Shown here: piece by piece, positions 23,353 to 30,896 of the stretch
How the letters are laid out: each line of letters begins with the position of its first letter
Numbering within the stretch: position 1 is the first letter of the stretch
DNA from: Minisyncoccota bacterium
GTDB lineage: Bacteria > Patescibacteriota > Minisyncoccia > UBA6257 > JAAZHW01
Direction of reading: 5' to 3'
NCBI GenBank assembly: GCA_028696375.1
Contig: JAQVHD010000001.1
Location: 1-50,961, forward strand
Length of the DNA stretch: 50,961 nucleotides
Notes under the pieces: model-generated
What the model saw: the letters and a program-made list of their open reading frames with translations, nothing else
Told to the model about the DNA's origin: nothing
The model's database searches: none
Program-made: the position numbers and the translations under genes

Positions 23353-24382
23353 ATGAGTGTTGCACATAACTTGGATACATTTACTTCTAGCCCCAAATAT
23401 GCAGTTGCAGTAATAGGTATAACAAGAAAGCTTCCCAAAGTAGGAGTTTTTCGTATCGATCATTCACATAAGAGGGTGGGTGAACGTCCCCTTGAATTAA
23501 ACAATATATCACTCAGTAAAGAAGAATCGAAAAGATATGAACGCCAAATAATTCTTTTTGGTAGTAAAGGGCAGTTAAATCTTAAAGATTTCGAGGTAGC
23601 GATAATTGGAGTAGGTGGTTTGTGGTGTCCTGTGGTACTGTGTTTAGTTGCGGCAGGGGTTGGGAAGATAAAAATGATAGATTCTGGCAGGGTTGCAATA
23701 TCTGATTTAAATCAACAAATTTTATATCAAACAGCCGATATTGGTCAAAATAAAGTAAAGGTATGTAAAAAAATTAATGGAATTAAATTCTAATATTATT
23801 GTTGATGCCATTTAAAAACACTTAACCGAGAAAAACATCAGCATGTTGAATAACGCTGATTTAATTATTGATTGTACAGATAATGTTCAAACAAAAAATT
23901 CTTTTTTTGTAGTATAGCGATAATTCCTCTTATACGTGGTGCGGTAGCCTACTACACAGCGGGCAACAAATTTCAATTTTGTGGCCTCCAGCACTAGAAT
24001 CGCAGATGTTTATAAGTAAAAAGAAACGAAAGAGCCAATTACTATCCTAGAGGTGGTGTCTGGTGTTATTGGTTCTGTTCAGGCATTTCAAGCTTTAAAA
24101 TTACTTACTGGGGAAAGGAGATTAAATCGAGATTTAATTCTTTTTCAAAATGGAAAATTTGAAGAATATAATTTTCAAAATCCTTCGAAACCTCAGGATT
24201 TTAGTGACGGCACAACAATTATAATAAACAGAAATTTGAAATTGAGCGCCTTATTAAAACAAAGAAAAATCGATCTTTCAGAAGTCCTTGTGATTAAAAA
24301 TAGTAAAATTATTACAGATCAAAGTATAATGCTAAATAAAGGAGCAAAAATAGAAATTATCTCAAAGATTTTGGGAGACTGA
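23353..24382 (+). pseudogene. Decayed ThiF/MoeB-like E1 enzyme fused to ThiS-like carrier
   Basis: Remains of an adenylating enzyme that activates sulfur carriers. The open part (23353-23793) keeps RYERQIILFG, VAIIGVGGLWCP (the ATP loop GGLGSP is damaged), AAGVGKIKMIDSG and LNQQILYQTADIG. Reading then continues only in other frames, with in-frame stops: LTEKNISMLNNADLIIDCTD near 23820-23885, IPLIRGAVAYYTAG near 23930-23965, and SGVIGSVQAFQALKLLTGE from 24059. The zinc-binding cysteine region is missing. The last 60 residues (IIINRNLKLSALLKQRKIDL to ISKILGD) look like a ThiS/MoaD beta-grasp carrier, but the terminal GG is absent. A nonfunctional remnant is the best reading; the first 50 residues are not recognised. 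Confidence 0.8.
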
Positions 24383-24395
24383 AATGGAGGATAAT

Positions 24396-25013
24396 CTAAA
24401 ACAAAGAATTTTGGGAGTGGAGGATTTGCATTTCTTTTTCTAATTTTTGGAGCTGTTCCTCCATCTGTTCTTGCATTTTCGACCACTCGAAGGGCACTTT
24501 GACTGGCGCATGAAAATGGGAAGGAATAATTAAATAGCCCTGTTTGAGAATTAATTCATAGAGCTCTTTTGTAATTTTGACATCATTAAGACAGTAAGTT
24601 TTCAATTTTTCTATTTCTTGATTTTTATACAATTCAATAGCTTCTAAGCCATTGCCGTTTTTCCCGCTACCAATATTGGCTTGGGCCAATTCGTTTAGTC
24701 CAATACGATGGCCGCGTTTTTGCTCGATTTCTTTTAAAATATCCAAAATGACATGTTTTGAAAAATCGTAATTCAGCAACCTACTAATGAGCGGCAAATC
24801 GAAATTATAGATCGAAAAGCCGATAATTGCCCCCGTTTCTTTTAATAATTTTTCAAATAAAGCAAAATCTTTTTCTTCAAAAGCAAAATATTCATCGCGC
24901 TTGTAAGAATAGGCTCCAATTAGAGAAACTTGAAGCAAGTGGAGATTTTGTTTTCCACCTACATCAGCAAAAGAATTTTTAGTTTCAATATCTAAAACGA
25001 GCTTATCTAGCAT
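24396..25013 (-). CDS. DEDD-type 3'-5' exonuclease (RNase H-like, YprB type)
   Basis: A 205-aa nuclease with the four-acidic pattern: LVLDIETK near residue 7 (D, E), FSIYNFDLPLI with an Asp in the middle, and YCLNDVKITKELY (Y and D) near 145, which fits the DEDDy class related to the PolB exonuclease domain. The final 35 residues form a charged helix (MQEQMEEQLQKLEKEMQ). The substrate may be DNA or RNA. It lies 11 bp downstream of the YkuK-like gene, and the two are likely cotranscribed with tyrS. Confidence 0.82.
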   Translation of the reverse strand: MLDKLVLDIETKNSFADVGGKQNLHLLQVSLIGAYSYKRDEYFAFEEKDFALFEKLLKETGAIIGFSIYNFDLPLISRLLNYDFSKHVILDILKEIEQKRGHRIGLNELAQANIGSGKNGNGLEAIELYKNQEIEKLKTYCLNDVKITKELYELILKQGYLIIPSHFHAPVKVPFEWSKMQEQMEEQLQKLEKEMQILHSQNSLF

Positions 25014-25024
25014 GGTGATAGATA

Positions 25025-25504
25025 TTAGAGGCAGCGGTCAGCGACGTTTGAAGCGGCAAAACTTTCCGGTTTGGTTTTGACCGCGAAACCGCAGCCGCGC
25101 ACTAATCCCGCAACTTCATTAATAAGATTACGTGTTTCGCCATTTTGACCAACATCAACATGAATTTCTAAATCAAAGTTGGCCAATTGATTTTTGACTA
25201 AGAGCTTGAGCAATTCTTGGGCCAATTCCAGTGATAAATAGACTTCTTTATAAATGCGTTCTCGTAACGTTTTAAAATTTTTTTCTGTGATGCGACGCCA
25301 AAAATAACGACCGCCGTTGCCAACTCTTAAAATAATAATTGCAGTAACGAAATCAGAGTGATCGGCGGCATTGAGAGAATCACTACCAATCACTAATTTA
25401 TAAGAAGCCTGAGGTTTTTCCTGAATAAATGAAAAAATTTCTTTGACAACTTTCGGTAACTCTATCTTTTTATTTTCAGCTGTCTTAAAAAACAACTTCT
25501 CCAT
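25025..25504 (-). CDS. YkuK-like RNase H-fold protein (DUF458)
   Basis: The 159-aa product matches the DUF458/YkuK family: YKLVIGSDSLN (first acidic strand), FVTAIIILRVGNGGRYFWRR, LEIHVDVGQNGETRNLINEV, and the hallmark C-terminus KPESFAASNVADR. The fold is RNase H-like, but the biochemical role of this family is not well settled. The start at 25504 (MEKLFFKTAE) is preferred to 25540, which would begin close to the tyrS stop. The gene sits between tyrS and an exonuclease gene on the minus strand. Confidence 0.82.
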   Translation of the reverse strand: MEKLFFKTAENKKIELPKVVKEIFSFIQEKPQASYKLVIGSDSLNAADHSDFVTAIIILRVGNGGRYFWRRITEKNFKTLRERIYKEVYLSLELAQELLKLLVKNQLANFDLEIHVDVGQNGETRNLINEVAGLVRGCGFAVKTKPESFAASNVADRCL

Positions 25505-25549
25505 AATTTTTGATATTAATGGAGAAAAAAAATATGTCAATTTAAAATT

Positions 25550-26812
25550 TTATTGCCAGTAAATTAGATAATAATTTTTTTTGCCTCGTCTCAAAACCAT
25601 TATATTTTCAACTAAACAATTTTGAGGCGTTAATCTTAAGTTAACATCAGCTACCGTTTGTCCATTTAAAGAAATGGCATGATTTTCAATGTCTTCTCGG
25701 GCTTGGCGTTTTGAGGGGCAAATTTGAGCATTCACCAGCAAGTCAACAATACTGATCTCTTTTTGTTGAGAAATAGTGTAAGTTGGAACATCATAGAGAC
25801 CTTCTTTGATTTCTTCAGCGCTGAGATTGGCAAGTTGATTAGAAAACAGCGCTTCGGAAATTTTTTCTGCTCTTTTTAAGGCAGTTTCGCCATGTACTAA
25901 TTTGGTTAATTCTTGGGCTAAGGTTTTTGGAGCTTGGCGTTTTTCCGGATTGTTTTTAACTTGTTTTTCCAATTCTTGAATTTCTTCGTTGGAAAGAAAA
26001 GAAAAATATTTTAGAAACCGAATTACGTCATCATCGCTTACATTAATAAAATATTGATAAAATTGATAAGCAGAAGTTTTTTGGGGATTAAGCCAAACTG
26101 TTCCTCCTTCGGTTTTTCCAAATTTAGTACCATCTGATTTTAATAAAAGAGGCAATGTCAGACCATAAACTGTTTTGCCTTTTGTTTTGGTAATTAAATC
26201 AATACCTGAAGTAATGTTGCCCCACTGATCACTACCGCCAATTTGCAATTCGCAATTAAATTTTTCATTAAGCCAAAAATAATCATAGGCTTGAAGCAGC
26301 ATATAGCTGAATTCAGTAAAGGAAATACCCGATTCCAAGCGGCTTTTAACAGATTCTTTAGCCAGCATGTATCCCAAACTGAAATGTTTTCCAATATTTC
26401 TGATAAAAGGTAATAATTTTAATTCTTTGAGCCATTGGCTATTTTGCAGAATAGTTGCTTTTTGAGTGTGAATTTCCTCATCAAAGATTTTTTCCAGTTG
26501 TTTTTTTAATTCAATAGCCCATTGCTCCACTTGCTCTTCAGGGTTTAGCTGGCGTTCGGATTTTTTTCCGCTGGGATCACCGATTAAACTAGTGCCATCG
26601 CCTAAAAGAGGGATGATTTGATGATTAAATTGCGCAAAGCGTTTAAGAGTAATCATTGGTAAAAGATGACCAATGTGGAGGCTATCAGCGGTCACATCAA
26701 ATCCGCCATATACAACAATCGGCTTCTCAAGCCGTTTTTTTAATTCCTTTGCGTCAGTTGATTGATTAATCAATCCCCGCCAAAAAAGTTCATCCCAGAT
26801 ATTTTGTTTCAT
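25550..26812 (-). CDS. tyrS: Tyrosyl-tRNA synthetase (canonical)
   Basis: Charges tRNA-Tyr. The 420-aa sequence has Y35 in VVYGGFDVTADSLHIGH (HIGH at 46-49), LIGDPSG, YMLLQAYDYFW with the intact Y-xxx-Q-xx-D tyrosine pocket, GGSDQWGNI, the KMSKS variant KFGKT, and a C-terminal S4 domain (CPSKRQAREDIENHAISLNG). This is the TyrS type and is probably the housekeeping enzyme, in contrast with the divergent copy at 21997. It is followed by the YkuK-like and exonuclease genes on the same strand. Confidence 0.95.
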   Translation of the reverse strand: MKQNIWDELFWRGLINQSTDAKELKKRLEKPIVVYGGFDVTADSLHIGHLLPMITLKRFAQFNHQIIPLLGDGTSLIGDPSGKKSERQLNPEEQVEQWAIELKKQLEKIFDEEIHTQKATILQNSQWLKELKLLPFIRNIGKHFSLGYMLAKESVKSRLESGISFTEFSYMLLQAYDYFWLNEKFNCELQIGGSDQWGNITSGIDLITKTKGKTVYGLTLPLLLKSDGTKFGKTEGGTVWLNPQKTSAYQFYQYFINVSDDDVIRFLKYFSFLSNEEIQELEKQVKNNPEKRQAPKTLAQELTKLVHGETALKRAEKISEALFSNQLANLSAEEIKEGLYDVPTYTISQQKEISIVDLLVNAQICPSKRQAREDIENHAISLNGQTVADVNLRLTPQNCLVENIMVLRRGKKNYYLIYWQ

Positions 26813-26844
26813 ATCTTGTTTATTTTAAGGTTTTTTGAAAAATA

Positions 26845-26882
26845 AGTCAAAAGAAAATCCCCGGTCAGTTAACCAGGGATTC
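26845..26882 (-). terminator. Terminator overlapping the end of the second hexapeptide gene
   Basis: On the minus strand AATCCC and TGG pair with CC and GGGGATT around the sequence GTTAACTGA, followed by TTTTCTTTT. The stop codon TGA (26865-26867) is inside the hairpin, as in the GlmU-C-like gene at 17251. Confidence 0.65.
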
Positions 26883-27839
26883 TATTTCGCTTTGAATAAA
26901 ATCAGAAAATTTTTTTAGCCCCTTTTCTTGAACAAGAACCTCCACTGGCGGACGACAACCGGTTTTTTTATTGCTGGTTATCAGTTTTTCGCGAATGTCT
27001 ATTCTTTTTCTTTTTGCTTCTTTTTCAAAAAACAGGCACTTCTTTTTAATATTGACCAGTTCGTTAGTTTCAATCGGACCGGTTTTGTCAAGATACCATA
27101 ATCCCTCCAGAAGATGAATTGCTGAATGTTTTTGAACATCATAGTCGTCAGGAGTTTTTCGGACATAAGAAAAAGGAGGAATAAAACCATTTTGGATAGT
27201 GACGCCAGTATCAATATAGGAATTATGCCCAATGACCGCCGGACCAATAATTGTAACATTGGGTCCGAGAAAAACTTTTTTCTGGATAACGATAGGATGA
27301 CGGTCTTGCCCCAAAGCGCTGATTAATTTCGTCCCGCTTTGGATAGAGCAGAGTTCTCCTATTCGGCTATAATCAATCACCACTTGAGGATGAATGATGG
27401 TCTCATTACTGATGATAGCGTCTCTCACGGTACAACCAGTGGAAATGACTACGCCATTTTTAATGCGGCTGTTGGTGATGGTGCTGGCATTAGCATAACA
27501 ATTTTCGCCAAAGGATGATTCTTCAATGGTGGAATTAATAACAACAGCTTCCTGACCGATGACGGCTTGGAAAATTCGGCTATCGAGGATGCGGCACCTT
27601 TCTTTAATAGAAGTTTTTTTTAAGAAACTCGTCGAGATAAAACATTGACGGTGTATTTCCTGAGTGCCTTGAAATACGGTGGGGGGGATAATGATTGTAT
27701 CTTCGCCTATAAAGATTAAAGGAAAATCACCCGGAGGGATTTTATTCTCAACCCCGTCTCCAAATAACAAATAATAAAGCAAGTCATCCCTTTCGGCATG
27801 CAAAAAATCCAATAAAGGAAAGAGGTTTTTAAAATTCAT
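26865..27839 (-). CDS. Hexapeptide-repeat (left-handed beta-helix) protein
   Basis: A 324-aa protein with many hexapeptide turns between about residues 50 and 230 ([IV]-xx-x-x patterns such as IGQEAVVINSTIEE, IKNGVVISTGCTVRD, VFLGPNVTIIGPAVIG). This fold is shared by sugar acyltransferases and by the C-terminal halves of sugar nucleotidyltransferases; no nucleotidyltransferase domain is present. The first 50 and last 95 residues are not recognised, and the C-terminus is rich in Lys and Glu. The HxxY pair seen in the 17251 protein is only loosely matched (HPQVVIDY), so catalysis is uncertain. It has its own TTGACA promoter, strong Shine-Dalgarno site and terminator. Confidence 0.75.
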   Translation of the reverse strand: MNFKNLFPLLDFLHAERDDLLYYLLFGDGVENKIPPGDFPLIFIGEDTIIIPPTVFQGTQEIHRQCFISTSFLKKTSIKERCRILDSRIFQAVIGQEAVVINSTIEESSFGENCYANASTITNSRIKNGVVISTGCTVRDAIISNETIIHPQVVIDYSRIGELCSIQSGTKLISALGQDRHPIVIQKKVFLGPNVTIIGPAVIGHNSYIDTGVTIQNGFIPPFSYVRKTPDDYDVQKHSAIHLLEGLWYLDKTGPIETNELVNIKKKCLFFEKEAKRKRIDIREKLITSNKKTGCRPPVEVLVQEKGLKKFSDFIQSEIESLVN

Positions 27840-27879
27840 TTTCGCCTCCTTATAATTAAATTTTTAAATAACTATTCTA

Positions 27880-27907
27880 AAATTAAACCTTTTTAATTTC
27901 TTGTCAA
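27880..27907 (-). promoter_or_regulatory. Promoter for the second hexapeptide gene
   Basis: On the minus strand, TTGACA (27902-27907), 16-bp spacer and TAATTT (27880-27885). An AAGGAGG site lies 5 bp before the ATG at 27839. Confidence 0.6.
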
Positions 27908-27964
27908 GAGGATAATTTTTTGCTAAATTGCAAAAAAGACAATTTTTATTAAGATAAACAACAA

Positions 27965-28037
27965 GGGCCGGTAGCTTAGTTGGTAGAGCGCTGCATTCGC
28001 ATTGCAGAGGTCAGGGGTTCGAGTCCCCTCCGGTCCA
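27965..28037 (+). tRNA. tRNA-Ala (anticodon CGC)
   Basis: A 73-nt cloverleaf with acceptor GGGCCGG/CCGGTCC including the G3:U70 alanine identity pair, anticodon arm CTGCA-TTCGCAT-TGCAG with anticodon CGC, and discriminator A. No CCA is encoded. Its 3' half is nearly identical to that of tRNA-Ala(GGC) at 18223. Confidence 0.96.
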
Positions 28038-28165
28038 CATGCGAAATTAATTTAAAAATCCCAAAATTATGGGAGCGAAGAAATTTTCCTTGGAAATCGC
28101 TTCGCATTGTAAACATTCGGAATCGTTTTAACATTCGATATTCGGATTTTGAATTTTTTATTTAT

Positions 28166-28192
28166 TTGACTTCTTTCTTAGATTTTTATAAT
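28166..28192 (+). promoter_or_regulatory. Promoter for tRNA-Val
   Basis: TTGACT, a 15-bp spacer, and a perfect TATAAT (28187-28192), about 25 bp before the tRNA. The rest of the gap after tRNA-Ala holds an imperfect hairpin (GCGAAG...CTTCGC near 28074-28105) that may end that transcript. Confidence 0.6.
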
Positions 28193-28217
28193 CTATTAAA
28201 AGGTTGTTTAGGGAATT

Positions 28218-28294
28218 GCGCGCGTAGCTCAGCTGGTTAGAGTACCACTTTGACATAGTGGGGGTCACAGGTTCGAGTCCTGTCGCGCGCACCA
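28218..28294 (+). tRNA. tRNA-Val (anticodon GAC), CCA encoded
   Basis: Cloverleaf with acceptor GCGCGCG/CGCGCGC, anticodon arm CCACT-TTGACAT-AGTGG with anticodon GAC, T arm ACAGG-TTCGAGT-CCTGT, and discriminator A at 28291. The 3' CCA (28292-28294) is present in the DNA, unlike in the other three tRNAs of this window. Confidence 0.96.
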
Positions 28295-28327
28295 GCCGTT
28301 CTTTTAAATTTAAACAAAGGAGGGAAA

Positions 28328-28873
28328 ATGCTGAACAAAACTTTCTGCGAATTGAAGGAATCAGACAATTTCGTTTTGATGCTGATTTGTTCTTTGTCTT
28401 GCTTCATTTACATGCTCTTTTTCTGTTTGGGGATTTCTTTACTCCTCGACGATATTTATTTGCCTCAAGTTTATTTTGTAGGATTCTGGAAAAGTTTTTT
28501 GGCGAAAGGTATGAGAAACTTCTTTTTGGTTGCTGTTGTTTCTGCTGGTGAAGAGGTTATTTGGCGGATGTTGCCATTAGCTTTTATCGTCTGGTTGAAA
28601 AACAAGATCCAAAAAGAAGATCTTGGCGATTTGATTTTGCTTTTAATAGTTTTTCTTTCTTCCTATTGTTTTGGATTATCACATGCTACTCAATTTAATG
28701 TTTTGATTCATGGAGTTTTTGGATTGGCGTGGAGTTTTTTGTTTTTAAAAACTGGCGGTTATAATGGGCACTACTTTAAAGCATCGCTCTACATGATTTT
28801 TTCTCATCTTTTTTATAATGCTCTGGTTCTAAGTAATGGCTATCTCTTTCTTAAATTCAGCAGTGGCCTATAA
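28328..28873 (+). CDS. CPBP-family intramembrane protease (Abi/CAAX-like)
   Basis: A 181-aa polytopic membrane protein with at least four hydrophobic segments. The CPBP motifs are complete: EExxxR at residues 75-80 (GEEVIWR), FxxxH at 115-119 (FGLSH), and HxxxN at 160-164 (HLFYN), with an additional HGVFG at 128. Family members cleave inside the membrane or act in prenyl-protein processing and bacteriocin immunity; the substrate here is unknown. AAAGGAGG precedes the ATG, and a terminator follows within 6 bp. It lies 33 bp after tRNA-Val. Confidence 0.85.
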   Translation: MLNKTFCELKESDNFVLMLICSLSCFIYMLFFCLGISLLLDDIYLPQVYFVGFWKSFLAKGMRNFFLVAVVSAGEEVIWRMLPLAFIVWLKNKIQKEDLGDLILLLIVFLSSYCFGLSHATQFNVLIHGVFGLAWSFLFLKTGGYNGHYFKASLYMIFSHLFYNALVLSNGYLFLKFSSGL

Positions 28874-28878
28874 TAATG

Positions 28879-28911
28879 AAATCGCCTCTAAAAAGAGGCG
28901 ATTTTTTATTT
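28879..28911 (+). terminator. Intrinsic terminator after the CPBP gene
   Basis: AAATCGCCTCT pairs with AGAGGCGATTT around an AAAA loop, followed by TTTATTT. Confidence 0.9.
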
Positions 28912-28944
28912 GAAAAGCCAGTGATACAATGATAAGATGTGATT

Positions 28945-29718
28945 ATGGAAAATATTGAAATCGTATTTGAAAATAAGGATTTTTTAGTGGTTAATAAACC
29001 AGCTGGATTATTGGTGCATCGAGTTGCTCATGAGCAAGCTCATGAATTAATTCATGAAAAGATTTATGAACAAAAAACACTGGTGGATTGGTTAGTCAAG
29101 CGTTATCCTAAAATTATTGATGTGGGTGAAGATAAAAATCGGCCGGGCATTGTCCATCGTTTAGACAGAGAAACCTCCGGCTTATTAATTGTTGCCAAAA
29201 ATCAAAAAACTTTTGATTATTTTAAAAAAATTTTTCAGGAGCATCGAATTAAAAAAGGATATTTGGCATTGGTTTATGGCGAATTTAAAAACAAAAAAGG
29301 AGTAATTAATAAACCAATCGGAATTGTCGCCTCATCAATTAAGCGTTCAACCGCTGCAAAAAAAATGAAAGAATTAAAGGAGGCAATTACTGAATACGAA
29401 GTATTAACAAGTTTTGAATATCAAGGAGAAAAATTTTCTTTAGTGAAAGTATCTCCTAAAACCGGTCGCACCCATCAAATCAGGGTGCATTTATCCAGCA
29501 TTGGCCATCCAGTAGTGGGTGATAAAATTTATGGCCGCAAAAAAGAGAAGATAGTAAGTCGATTATTTCTTCATGCTTATCTTTTAGAATTCCCTTTGCC
29601 GGACGATGGAATTTTACGTTTAGAAAGTGAGTTGCCCGCTGATTTGAAGAAAGTTTTAGAAAATTTGAAGTGCCCCAGCCGTATTATTGACAAAATTAAT
29701 AAAGGAGATATAATTTAG
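28945..29718 (+). CDS. RluA-family 23S rRNA/tRNA pseudouridine synthase
   Basis: Converts uridine to pseudouridine in rRNA or tRNA. The catalytic Asp is in GIVHRLDRETSGLLIVAK; LVVNKPAGLLVH, YLALVYGEF, and KTGRTHQIRVHLSSIGHPV are all typical. No N-terminal S4 domain is present, so it is the short RluA-type form (about 257 aa). The exact target nucleotide cannot be told. The ATG at 28945 is used, but a GTG at 28939 lies 8 nt after an extended -10 box (TGA-TACAAT, 28925-28930) and would be a leaderless start. Confidence 0.92.
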   Translation: MENIEIVFENKDFLVVNKPAGLLVHRVAHEQAHELIHEKIYEQKTLVDWLVKRYPKIIDVGEDKNRPGIVHRLDRETSGLLIVAKNQKTFDYFKKIFQEHRIKKGYLALVYGEFKNKKGVINKPIGIVASSIKRSTAAKKMKELKEAITEYEVLTSFEYQGEKFSLVKVSPKTGRTHQIRVHLSSIGHPVVGDKIYGRKKEKIVSRLFLHAYLLEFPLPDDGILRLESELPADLKKVLENLKCPSRIIDKINKGDII

Positions 29719-29730
29719 GTAGTAAAATTA

Positions 29731-29776
29731 ATTAAGGAGGTAATAGTAAATGTTCCTTTAAAATTTATTAAGGAGG
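29731..29776 (+). promoter_or_regulatory. Duplicated Shine-Dalgarno with three-codon mini-ORF
   Basis: Two nearly identical stretches, TTAATTAAGGAGGT and AATTTATTAAGGAGGT, lie 36 bp apart. The first is correctly spaced for ATG-TTC-CTT-TAA at 29750-29761 (Met-Phe-Leu-stop); the second serves the PIN gene at 29783. The mini-ORF could control translation of the downstream gene, or the pair may be a chance local duplication. Confidence 0.45.
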
Positions 29777-29782
29777 TGCCTA

Positions 29783-30295
29783 ATGAAGATAGTGGTTGAC
29801 AGTAACATCCTAATGAGAAGTTTTGGTTTTGTTGAACAGTTGGGAAGAATGCCAGGGGTTCTGGTAGTAATACCTCGGGCAGTCTATGTGGAGATTCGCG
29901 AACGGGCGAATCTCGAACTGTTGAAGAAGTTGAAAAATCAGCCGCAAACTTGTGAATTGAAGCAGCAGGAAAAGACGGTTGCTCTGGCCTTAAAGGTTTG
30001 GCCAAAATTGAGAGAGAAAATCCGCCAAGGAGAATGGTTGGTGCAGAGGGCGAATGAAAGAATGTTGAAAGATTTGAGGTGGGAAGCTAGACGGGCGCAG
30101 TTGAACTCTATTTCCAACACTGATCTGCGAGTGCTGGCAGTAGCTATTATTTTTAGAAACAGAGGGTCAAAAGTAAAGTTTTTGACTCTTGACAGAGAAT
30201 TGGCTATTTTGGCACGGAGGATGGGCATCCGCGTGCCAAAATGGCATGGATCCAAAAAATATTTTTGGATCCAAGAGATATTAAATTTTAATTAA
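29783..30295 (+). CDS. PIN-domain ribonuclease-like protein
   Basis: A 170-aa protein with the PIN acidic set: Asp6 (KIVVDSNIL), Glu37 (VYVEIRE), Asp114 (SNTDLRVLAVA) and Asp137 (FLTLDREL). PIN proteins are metal-dependent RNases, including VapC toxins and Nob1-like rRNA processing enzymes. No antitoxin gene is adjacent, so a VapBC pair is not supported. A long helical insertion (about 45-105, rich in Arg and Lys) sits between the second and third acidic residues. It has a strong Shine-Dalgarno site preceded by a mini-ORF, and it may form a unit with the lipoprotein-like gene 13 bp downstream. Confidence 0.78.
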   Translation: MKIVVDSNILMRSFGFVEQLGRMPGVLVVIPRAVYVEIRERANLELLKKLKNQPQTCELKQQEKTVALALKVWPKLREKIRQGEWLVQRANERMLKDLRWEARRAQLNSISNTDLRVLAVAIIFRNRGSKVKFLTLDRELAILARRMGIRVPKWHGSKKYFWIQEILNFN

Positions 30296-30308
30296 AAGGA
30301 GGTTTGAA

Positions 30309-30719
30309 ATGAGAAAAATCAAAGTGAGTGATTTGGTCTGGTGGTTGTTACTGTTATTGCTCTTATTTTTACTAGTAATGTTTTCGAGTTGCGTTCCATT
30401 AGGAGTGACTGTTGGAGTAGATACTAATCTGCCCATTAGGACAACTGGTCTGACGGTGCTCAATACTACCGAACACACCTTTTCTGTTTTGTTAGACGGC
30501 GCAGAGAAAGCTCGAGTTGGTCCTTATGGAAAATTTTTTTCTGGTTTATGGAATGGCAGTTATTACGGAATAGAAGCTGCAGTGTCAATTGTTGGTGTAA
30601 ACTTAATTTTTGCTCATACAGAAAAAATATGGATTTATCCATCAGCTTACGGGCGGAATTCCTACGTTTTGACCATTCGCGAAGATGAAGATGGCCGACT
30701 CTGGGTGGAGCGGCGATAA
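30309..30719 (+). CDS. Putative small lipoprotein of unknown function
   Basis: Not recognised. The 136-aa product has a very hydrophobic N-terminus (WWLLLLLLLFLLVMFSSC) ending in FSSC, which resembles a lipobox with Phe instead of Leu at position -3; Cys28 would be lipidated. The exported part is about 108 residues with beta pattern, beginning VPLGVTVGVDTN and containing TVLNTTEHTFSVLLDG. It has an AAAGGAGG site and is followed by a strong terminator. It may be cotranscribed with the PIN gene. Confidence 0.65.
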   Translation: MRKIKVSDLVWWLLLLLLLFLLVMFSSCVPLGVTVGVDTNLPIRTTGLTVLNTTEHTFSVLLDGAEKARVGPYGKFFSGLWNGSYYGIEAAVSIVGVNLIFAHTEKIWIYPSAYGRNSYVLTIREDEDGRLWVERR

Positions 30720-30736
30720 TAAAAAGGAAAAGTTTT

Positions 30737-30766
30737 AAAAGGGATTCTAAAAAGGAATCCCTTTTT
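30737..30766 (+). terminator. Intrinsic terminator after the lipoprotein-like gene
   Basis: AAAAGGGATTC pairs with GAATCCCTTTT around a short A-rich loop and is followed by TT. Confidence 0.88.
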
Positions 30767-30770
30767 TGTT

Positions 30771-30808
30771 AGCGGCAGCTGTTAGGCTATAGCCTAACAG
30801 CTGCCGCT
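30771..30808. repeat. Perfect 38-bp loopless palindrome
   Basis: AGCGGCAGCTGTTAGGCTA and its exact complement meet at the centre with no spacer, so the duplex is fully self-complementary over 38 bp. It directly follows a conventional terminator and has no T tract of its own. It may be a mobile hairpin remnant or protein binding site. Confidence 0.75.
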
Positions 30809-30855
30809 CCGGCATGTGTTTTTCATACAAGAATTATAGGAATTTATTTAAACAG

Positions 30856-30884
30856 TGGACGAAAAGAAATTTTTCTGATAAGAT
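30856..30884 (+). promoter_or_regulatory. Promoter for infB
   Basis: TGGACG, about 17-bp spacer and extended -10 TGA-TAAGAT (30879-30884). The start would lie about six bases before the ATG at 30897, giving an almost leaderless mRNA. Confidence 0.5.
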
Positions 30885-30896
30885 TAAAAACAAAAT

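Noticed and set aside
29783..30719. A VapBC-type toxin-antitoxin pair
   Set aside because: The downstream product is an exported, lipoprotein-like protein rather than an antitoxin, and no small DNA-binding gene precedes the PIN gene.
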